Below are positions 1 to 5,613 of a stretch of 5,613 bases of DNA, one piece after another. Source of the stretch: an uncultured Pseudomonadales bacterium (GTDB lineage Bacteria; Pseudomonadota; Gammaproteobacteria; Pseudomonadales; Cellvibrionaceae); contig CALIUX010000303.1 of NCBI GenBank assembly GCA_938048505.1, positions 1-5,613 of the forward strand, read 5' to 3'. Positions within the stretch are counted from its first letter, which is position 1, and every line of letters begins with the position of its first letter. A program made the translations under genes and the position numbers. Under the pieces are notes generated by a model that was given only the letters and a program-made list of their open reading frames with translations, had not been told where the DNA came from and ran no database searches.

Positions 1-80
1 TTTTACCGTGACTCACCTTAGCATTTGTGTATATTGGCCACGTATTCACTCTGAACCGATGGCTTCTACAATTGGCGTTT

Positions 81-1559
81 ATGAAAAACCCTTCAACACT
101 CATGGTACAAGGCACAACCTCTGATGCCGGTAAAAGTATTCTTGTTGCGGCAATTGCACGCATTTTAGTTAAACACGGTATGCGCGTTGCGCCGTTTAAG
201 CCACAAAATATGGCGCTCAATAGCGCCGTCACGGCAGATGGTGGCGAGATAGGCCGAGCACAAGCCGTTCAAGCCATGGCATGCGGGCTAGCGCCCCACG
301 TGGATATGAACCCTGTGTTACTCAAGCCCAACAGTGATAAAGGTGCGCAAGTCATTTTATTGGGTAAAGCGATTGGTCATCTTGAAGCATGGCGCTTTAA
401 CGATAAAAAAGCCGAGCTCTTTGAGCATGTATTGGCTGCGCACCAACGCCTCAGTAAGCAATACGATGCAATCATTGTTGAAGGCGCAGGTAGCCCTGCA
501 GAAGTGAATTTACGGGCAGGTGACATTGCCAATATGGGCTTTGCCGAAGCCGTTGATTGCCCCGTTGTAATCGTCACGGATATTCATCGTGGCGGCGCCT
601 ATGCACACTTGCTTGGCACCTATATGTGCTTAAGTGATAGTGAAAAAAAACGGGTGAAAGGATTCATTATTAACCAGTTTAGAGGTGATGAAAGTTTATT
701 AGCCCCAGCCAATGAATGGCTTTACAAAAAAACGGGCGTGCCGATTTTAGCGGTAATTCCATTTATTCCCAATTTATATATTGAAGCCGAAGATGCCGTA
801 GCGACCGCTCAAAATACTACGGGCTCAAATAACCTTCGTGTTGCAGTCATTACTTATCCGCGTATTTCGAACCATACAGATTTTGATGTTTTACGCTTAC
901 ACCCTAATGTGGAATTGGTTTTTGCCAAAACACCCCATGATATTGCAGCCTGTGATTTAGTTATTTTACCTGGCAGTAAAAATGTTCAAAGTGATTTAGC
1001 GTGGTTACGCCAACAACATTTTGAAAGTGCACTGGAAAAGCATCTACGCTATGGCGGCAAGTTGTTTGGTATTTGCGGTGGATACCAAATGTTAGGCCAA
1101 ACGATTAGTGACCCACATGGCGTAGAAGGTGATGCTGGCTCAAGCAGTAACGGACTCGGTTGGCTTGCTATCGATACGCAGTTACAAGCCCACAAGACCT
1201 TGCGCAATGTTGAGGGGATATGTCTAACAACACAGTCAGACATTAAAGGCTATGAAATTCATGCAGGTACCTCTCAAGGCCCAGACTGCGATAAGCCACT
1301 CTTTAAAATGAGGGCAAGCACCCTAAAAGAGGCACAAAAAGAAGGCGCACAAAGCGCTGATGACTGTGTAAAAGGCACTTACCTACATGGCGTGTTAGAC
1401 AATACAGACTTTTTAAACGATTTATTAGAATGGGCAGGGTTTTCTGTAGAAAGTGATTTTGATATTGCCGCTTACCGTAACGCACAATTAGATTATTTAG
1501 CTGAAGAAGTCGAAAGAGCATGGAGCGTTGATCGTATCACGGCACTTTTAAATTGCTAA
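81..1559 (+). CDS. cobQ: Cobyric acid synthase (glutamine-hydrolysing), CobQ/CbiP family
   Basis: This cytoplasmic enzyme of the adenosylcobalamin pathway amidates four carboxyl side chains of adenosylcobyrinic acid a,c-diamide, using glutamine and ATP, to give adenosylcobyric acid. The 492-residue length fits the family. The N-terminal ATP-binding domain (about residues 6-230) opens with the P-loop-like GTTSDAGKS (11-19), followed by the conserved PQNMALNSAVT stretch (41-51), KPNSDKGAQV (82-91), VEGAGSPAEVN (133-143) and VTDIHRGGAYA (165-175). The C-terminal class I glutamine amidotransferase domain (about 250-440) has ILPGSK (295-300), the nucleophile Cys332 in GICGGYQMLG, GYEIH (His394) and the catalytic-type His436 in GTYLHG. 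All key residues are present, so it should be active. The ATG at 81 is chosen because it gives the usual short lead before the LMVQGTTSDAGKS motif. A GTG at 27 in the same frame would add 18 residues unlike the family, and an ATG at 102 would start directly at MVQG. None of the three has a clear Shine-Dalgarno sequence. No other cobalamin gene lies downstream; upstream is not visible. Confidence 0.96.
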   Translation: MKNPSTLMVQGTTSDAGKSILVAAIARILVKHGMRVAPFKPQNMALNSAVTADGGEIGRAQAVQAMACGLAPHVDMNPVLLKPNSDKGAQVILLGKAIGHLEAWRFNDKKAELFEHVLAAHQRLSKQYDAIIVEGAGSPAEVNLRAGDIANMGFAEAVDCPVVIVTDIHRGGAYAHLLGTYMCLSDSEKKRVKGFIINQFRGDESLLAPANEWLYKKTGVPILAVIPFIPNLYIEAEDAVATAQNTTGSNNLRVAVITYPRISNHTDFDVLRLHPNVELVFAKTPHDIAACDLVILPGSKNVQSDLAWLRQQHFESALEKHLRYGGKLFGICGGYQMLGQTISDPHGVEGDAGSSSNGLGWLAIDTQLQAHKTLRNVEGICLTTQSDIKGYEIHAGTSQGPDCDKPLFKMRASTLKEAQKEGAQSADDCVKGTYLHGVLDNTDFLNDLLEWAGFSVESDFDIAAYRNAQLDYLAEEVERAWSVDRITALLNC

Positions 1560-1613
1560 AATCTGATTGTCATTCACACTTCTTATACCCCCACACAAAC
1601 AAGTTATACATTG
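1560..1613. other. Intergenic gap between cobQ and sbcD
   Basis: This is 54 bases of AT- and C-rich sequence. I find no stem-loop followed by a T run, so no intrinsic terminator for cobQ is visible. No LexA-type CTG-N10-CAG box is present. A TTGTCA (1567-1572) resembles a -35 element, and TTATAC occurs at 1583-1588 and 1604-1609, but neither lies at a 16-18 base spacing from TTGTCA, so no standard sigma-70 promoter can be assigned. There is no purine-rich ribosome binding site before the sbcD ATG. Read-through from cobQ is therefore plausible but unproven. Confidence 0.6.
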
Positions 1614-2783
1614 ATGAAATTGCTGCACACTTCAGATTGGCACCTTGGACGCTTCTTCCATAATGTTTCTTTACTGGATGATCAACGTATCGTCTTGGCT
1701 CAAATAACAGCTTATGCCGTTGAGCATAAAGTCGACAGTGTACTGATTGCCGGAGATATCTTTGACCGAGCCATCCCGCCTGCACCCGCCATAGCACTGC
1801 TTGATGAGACATTACATGAACTCACGCAAGTGCATGACATTCCGGTTATTTTAATCAGCGGTAACCATGACAGTGCCGAACGCTTAGCATTTGGTGCGAG
1901 GCAGCTTGCTAATCAAAACTTGCACATCATGCATAGCTTAGAAGACAGCCATCAAGCCATCATGCTCACAGCAGAAGGAGAAAAAGGTCAAGAAACAGCG
2001 GCCATTTATGGTATTCCTTACCACACCCCTGAAGCGGTCAGAGCGTTATATGATGAGCCAGTCAAAACGTTTGATGCAGCACATACATTGTTAGTGAATC
2101 GCATTATCGAATGTCCATCAAATGCGGATTTTAATGTGCTTTTAAGCCATTGTTTTGTGGATGGCGCAGAAGCCTGTGACTCAGAAAGACCACTGGCTAT
2201 TGGGGGTATCGATCGTGTTAGCGCCAGCCCAATGACCACATTTGATTATGTGGCACTCGGTCATCTTCACGGTCAGCAAAAAAGAGGCTACGAGCATATT
2301 CGTTATAGCGGCTCACCCATGCAATACAGCTTTTCTGAGGAGCACCATAATAAAAGCGCCACCTTAGTGACACTGACTCAAGATAAACCTGCTGAGATCA
2401 CACTCCTGCCCCTGAAACCACTCAAAAGAATGCGATCAATACGCGGCACGCTTGATGAGCTCATTACCCAAGCCACACATGACCCGCACAGCGATGACTT
2501 TTTAGCGATTACCTTAACCGATAAACACGCCATTTTAGATGCAATGAGCAAATTGCGTGCACATTACCCTAATGTTCTACAGCTAGAAAAAGATTACTTA
2601 CACATTGCCCACCAAACAGACAAAACAAAGAATACCGCTACGGCAATACAAAAAGACGAACAAGCTATGTTTGGGGATTTTTTTCAAGAAATCACTGGCG
2701 AGCCGCTCGATGCCTCACAAAAAAAATATCTGCAAACGTTGTTGAATGACTTACATCAACAAACTTCAGAAGAGACTCAATGA
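1614..2783 (+). CDS. sbcD: Exonuclease subunit SbcD (Mre11-type metallophosphoesterase)
   Basis: SbcD is the nuclease subunit of the SbcCD complex. In the family it is a Mn-dependent double-strand 3'-5' exonuclease and endonuclease that opens hairpins and palindromes and trims protein-blocked ends, gated by ATP turnover in SbcC. The 389 residues compare with 400 in E. coli SbcD. The calcineurin-like phosphoesterase motifs are complete and in order: SDWHLG (Asp8, His10), AGDIFDR (Asp48), SGNHD (Asn84, His85, Asp86), LSHCF (His179) and LGHLHG (His217, His219). A capping region follows. The C-terminal segment AMFGDFFQEITGEPLD (351-366) begins the helical part that in this family docks on the base of the SbcC coiled coil. 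The ATG at 1614 gives the canonical MKLLHTSDWHLG start; the TTG immediately before it is an unlikely alternative. No Shine-Dalgarno sequence is evident. The stop overlaps the sbcC start by four bases, indicating coupled translation and a shared transcript. Confidence 0.97.
   Translation: MKLLHTSDWHLGRFFHNVSLLDDQRIVLAQITAYAVEHKVDSVLIAGDIFDRAIPPAPAIALLDETLHELTQVHDIPVILISGNHDSAERLAFGARQLANQNLHIMHSLEDSHQAIMLTAEGEKGQETAAIYGIPYHTPEAVRALYDEPVKTFDAAHTLLVNRIIECPSNADFNVLLSHCFVDGAEACDSERPLAIGGIDRVSASPMTTFDYVALGHLHGQQKRGYEHIRYSGSPMQYSFSEEHHNKSATLVTLTQDKPAEITLLPLKPLKRMRSIRGTLDELITQATHDPHSDDFLAITLTDKHAILDAMSKLRAHYPNVLQLEKDYLHIAHQTDKTKNTATAIQKDEQAMFGDFFQEITGEPLDASQKKYLQTLLNDLHQQTSEETQ
2768..2774 (+). promoter_or_regulatory. 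Probable ribosome binding site of sbcC
   Basis: The purine run AGAAGAG ends five bases before the sbcC ATG, inside the last codons of sbcD. It is a weak Shine-Dalgarno match but the best of the three genes, and it supports the ATG at 2780. Initiation is probably also helped by ribosomes terminating at the overlapping sbcD stop. Confidence 0.4.
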
Positions 2784-5613
2784 AACCAATTAGCCTCACA
2801 CTGCAAGCCTTTGGCCCATTTGCTAAAAAACAAACATTAGATTTCAGCATTTTAGGCGATTCCCCGTTATTTCTTATTAATGGCGCTACTGGCTCAGGGA
2901 AAAGTACTTTACTGGATGCCATGTGTTTTGCACTTTATGGCAAAACCAGCATTGTTGAACGTGATGCACAACAAATGCGCTGCGACCATGCGAGCGGCGA
3001 GACACTAACGGATATTACGTTTCTCTTTGAACTCAAAAAAAAGCGCTATAAAGTGCAGCGTTTGCCCCAGCAAGAAAGACCCAAAGCCCGTGGTGAAGGC
3101 ACGACATTAAAACAAACTGAAGCCTACCTATGGGAATATGACGGGCAAGAAGAACATCTGCTCTTTTCTAAAAGTGCAAAACAAGTCGACCACCATATTC
3201 AACAGCTCATTGGGTTAAATGCCGAACAGTTTCGACAAGTAATGGTGCTGCCACAAGGAAAATTCAGAGATTTTTTGCTAGCTGATTCAAACGAAAGAGA
3301 AAAAATATTCAGCGCGCTTTTTCAAACGCATATTTATAAAAAAATAGAAGATAAACTCAAAGATGATGCAAAAATTATAGAGTCGGAACAAAAGCGATTA
3401 ACATTAAATAAAATAGACTTATTAAATAGCCATAACCTACCCGATATTGATGCACTAAAGAGCCAACTCCAACAGACTCAGGATGCATTAGGCCTCGAAC
3501 AAAAAATATTAGATCAAGCACAAGAAAAGCTAAACAACAGCAATATCGAATTCGAACAAAAAAAGCGCTTAGATGCTGACTTTATCAAACGAGATGCAGC
3601 TCAAAAAACATTAAAAGAACTGGATAATCAAAAAGAGCATATCCAAGGGCATGAAACTAAGCTAGCTCAATCTCATCAAGCGAATGCAATATATAATTTG
3701 TATACCGCCATACAAAAAGTGCAGGCGGCGCATATTGCACAACAACAAAAGATGCAGGCCGCTAATATCGCTGTTGATGCACAAGAAGCAGACTCTAAAC
3801 GCTGCCAAGCGATACAACAGGAAAAAGAGCATCAGCTGATAACGATTCCCGACAAACAAGCATTACGGCATAAATTAGAAGTATTTAAACCCCAACGAGA
3901 TGAATTTGATCAGTTAGAGAGTCAGCTCCAAAATGCGCAGAACGCGGCCCACGATTTAAGCCAGCAACATCGCCAAGTCTCGCGAGCATATGAAACGACC
4001 ACCAATCAGCTTTCTGATTTAACGGCACAAAAATCCGCCATAACAGCAGCACTACTGACACTCCCTGCTCTGCAACAACAGCAAAGTAGCTTACGTAATA
4101 CATTGGCTGACTATGAAAAAAGCACAACACTTTTACATAAAATTAAAACTCAAAAAACGGCATTAGAACGTTTAGAGCAAGAAGGAAAGCGCCTTAAGCT
4201 CAACTATGAAGAAAAAAATCAATATGCTCAAACACTTGAGTTGACATGGCATACACAGCAAGCCGCTATTTTAGCGCAAGCCTTACAGGAGGATGCGCCC
4301 TGTCCAGTCTGCGGTGCCACAGAACACCCCAATCCAGCTAATAGCAACATTCACAATCTAATCGATAAATCAGCAGTTGATCAGGCTAGAGCAATATCGC
4401 AGGCGTTATTAGATCACTTACAAAATGCTCGCAATGACTTTGCAGCACTGCAATCGACAATCACATCATTATCTGAACAACATCAAGCGATTGTCATTGA
4501 TACCTCGGTATCACAAGAAACGCTCGCACAGCACGAAAGATCAATCAGCCTTCAAGTAGAGGAGCTCAAACAAAAAGAACCCACACTTGAAGTCATTCAA
4601 GCACGCATTACTGAAAACGAAAATCAGCATGCAAATTATGCTACCCAGCTAGCCGATATTGACTCAAAAAAAGCAGAGGCAGATCAAGGCTTAGCGATTA
4701 TTAATGACCGATACCAACATTTAAAAGAGCGATTTTTTGAAGAATCTATTCCCGCAGATTGGAGGCAAGCAGGCTACTTAGAGAAATCTTTATTATCGTT
4801 GGCGCAAGAGATTGAGCAAATCGAAAAAGAAGCAGATGCTGCGCGCAAGCATGTCATCGACAGTCAAACGGCGCTGGCACAAAAAAAAGAACGCCAACAA
4901 GCAGAAATACTGCGAGAAAAAGAATGTTTAGACGATTTAAATCAAGCCAACCATGCGTGGCAATCTGCTTGGCAGGGCGCAGGCTTTGAGGCAGAAGCAG
5001 CTTGCCTTACGGCAGTCTTATCAATGGATGAGCAAACGCACCTTCAGGCGCTAATTGACCAATTTAAGCAAAACCATCAACAAAACATGACTATATTGGC
5101 AACGCTTGATGAAAGTATCGCAGGTCAAACGCGCCCCGACTTAGAGCAATTACAAAAAGCATTGAACCAGCAGCAAAACGACTATCAAACTCAGCGCTCA
5201 GCATGGCAACAATTAAAAACCCAAGATGATCAACTGCAAACGCTTTACCAACAGCTTATCGATATAGAAAAATCATTACATCGGCTCGACAAGGATTATG
5301 CATTAATTGGGACGTTGGCAGACTGTGCTAATGGCAAAACCGGTAAGCGCATCAGTTTACAGCGTTTTGTATTAGGTGTTTTGCTTGATGATGTCTTAAT
5401 TGAAGCAAGCGTTCGATTATTAAGAATGAGTAAAGGACGGTATCGTCTATTACGCAACCATGATAAAAATAAAGGCAATCGCGTTGCGGGGTTAGATTTA
5501 CTGGTTGAAGATAACCATACGGGCAAAACTCGCGCAGCTGCAACCTTATCCGGTGGTGAATCCTTTTTAGCTGCACTCGCTTTAGCACTTGGGCTATCGG
5601 ACGTCGTACAAGC
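2780..5613 (+). CDS. sbcC: SMC-like ATPase subunit SbcC (Rad50-type), 3' end cut by the window
   Basis: SbcC is the ATPase and DNA-clamping subunit that partners SbcD. The reading frame is open from the ATG at 2780 to the window edge: 944 whole codons plus two bases, against 1048 residues in E. coli SbcC. Roughly the last 100 residues are missing. The N-terminal ATPase lobe contains Walker A GATGSGKST (35-43) and the Q-loop VLPQGKFRDFLL (Gln159). A long coiled coil rich in Gln, Glu, Lys and Ala follows (about 195-500). The zinc hook CPVCG (Cys508, Cys511), flanked by the family-typical EDAP and ATEHP, dimerises two molecules through a zinc ion. The returning coiled-coil arm spans about 530-840. 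The C-terminal lobe begins near GKTGKRISLQRFVLG (852-866) and reaches the ABC signature LSGGES (923-928). The frame ends in ALALGLSDVVQ, just before Walker B and the D-loop, which must lie outside. The ATGA overlap with sbcD marks an operon. No internal stop or frameshift was found on reading the whole frame. Confidence 0.96.
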   Translation, partial: MKPISLTLQAFGPFAKKQTLDFSILGDSPLFLINGATGSGKSTLLDAMCFALYGKTSIVERDAQQMRCDHASGETLTDITFLFELKKKRYKVQRLPQQERPKARGEGTTLKQTEAYLWEYDGQEEHLLFSKSAKQVDHHIQQLIGLNAEQFRQVMVLPQGKFRDFLLADSNEREKIFSALFQTHIYKKIEDKLKDDAKIIESEQKRLTLNKIDLLNSHNLPDIDALKSQLQQTQDALGLEQKILDQAQEKLNNSNIEFEQKKRLDADFIKRDAAQKTLKELDNQKEHIQGHETKLAQSHQANAIYNLYTAIQKVQAAHIAQQQKMQAANIAVDAQEADSKRCQAIQQEKEHQLITIPDKQALRHKLEVFKPQRDEFDQLESQLQNAQNAAHDLSQQHRQVSRAYETTTNQLSDLTAQKSAITAALLTLPALQQQQSSLRNTLADYEKSTTLLHKIKTQKTALERLEQEGKRLKLNYEEKNQYAQTLELTWHTQQAAILAQALQEDAPCPVCGATEHPNPANSNIHNLIDKSAVDQARAISQALLDHLQNARNDFAALQSTITSLSEQHQAIVIDTSVSQETLAQHERSISLQVEELKQKEPTLEVIQARITENENQHANYATQLADIDSKKAEADQGLAIINDRYQHLKERFFEESIPADWRQAGYLEKSLLSLAQEIEQIEKEADAARKHVIDSQTALAQKKERQQAEILREKECLDDLNQANHAWQSAWQGAGFEAEAACLTAVLSMDEQTHLQALIDQFKQNHQQNMTILATLDESIAGQTRPDLEQLQKALNQQQNDYQTQRSAWQQLKTQDDQLQTLYQQLIDIEKSLHRLDKDYALIGTLADCANGKTGKRISLQRFVLGVLLDDVLIEASVRLLRMSKGRYRLLRNHDKNKGNRVAGLDLLVEDNHTGKTRAAATLSGGESFLAALALALGLSDVVQ

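Noticed and set aside
1..21. A short open tail, FYRDSP then TAG, in frame 1 at the left edge that could be the end of an upstream gene.
   Set aside because: Six codons cannot identify a gene, and another frame is also open here (2-124, ending TGA). Nothing distinguishes a real C-terminus from chance.
1..80. Possible cobalamin riboswitch or promoter ahead of cobQ.
   Set aside because: Only 80 bases are available, too few for a cobalamin riboswitch. No B12-box-like stretch is evident, and the AT-rich TATATT at 30-35 lacks a matching -35 element.
1570..1812. Minus-strand 80-codon frame spanning the cobQ-sbcD gap.
   Set aside because: Most of it is antisense to the highly conserved SbcD metal-binding motifs, and its product has no family-like features.
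3885..4130. Minus-strand open frame of 81 codons opposite sbcC.
   Set aside because: It lies wholly inside the conserved-frame sbcC coding region, has no ribosome binding site or recognisable domain, and is best explained as a shadow of the real gene. The same applies to the other minus-strand frames opposite cobQ, sbcD and sbcC.
5540..5613. sbcC as a truncated pseudogene lacking Walker B.
   Set aside because: The frame is still open at the final base and the sequence matches the family up to that point, so the loss is due to the window edge.

Overview
The window is a stretch of bacterial chromosome with three genes, all on the + strand: cobQ (cobyric acid synthase), sbcD (nuclease subunit) and the first nine-tenths of sbcC (ATPase subunit). 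The GC content looks moderate to low by eye. The proteins read as ordinary proteobacterial versions, and a cobalamin gene beside sbcDC suggests a gammaproteobacterium of the AT-richer kind. The sequence alone does not fix genus or family.

Layout: positions 1-80 are a short leader with no gene I can name. cobQ runs from 81 to 1559 and makes a late amidation step in adenosylcobalamin synthesis. A 54-base gap follows (1560-1613) with no recognisable terminator and no convincing promoter. sbcD (1614-2783) and sbcC (2780 to beyond the right edge) overlap by four bases in an ATGA stop/start junction, as expected of a translationally coupled pair whose products form one complex. sbcC stays open for 944 codons to the last base. 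It is cut by the window edge before the Walker B/D-loop segment, not broken by mutation.

Functionally there are two units. CobQ belongs to vitamin B12 synthesis. SbcD and SbcC form the bacterial Mre11-Rad50-type nuclease, which processes DNA hairpins, palindromes and blocked double-strand ends. I see no biochemical link between the two. Their adjacency may be simple co-orientation, or sbcDC may be read partly from the cobQ transcript.

I found no mobile element, tRNA, rRNA, CRISPR array, riboswitch or defence cassette, and nothing that supports an undescribed system. The findings below are low-key observations on start sites, the intergenic gap, homopolymer runs and the composition of the SbcC coiled coil.
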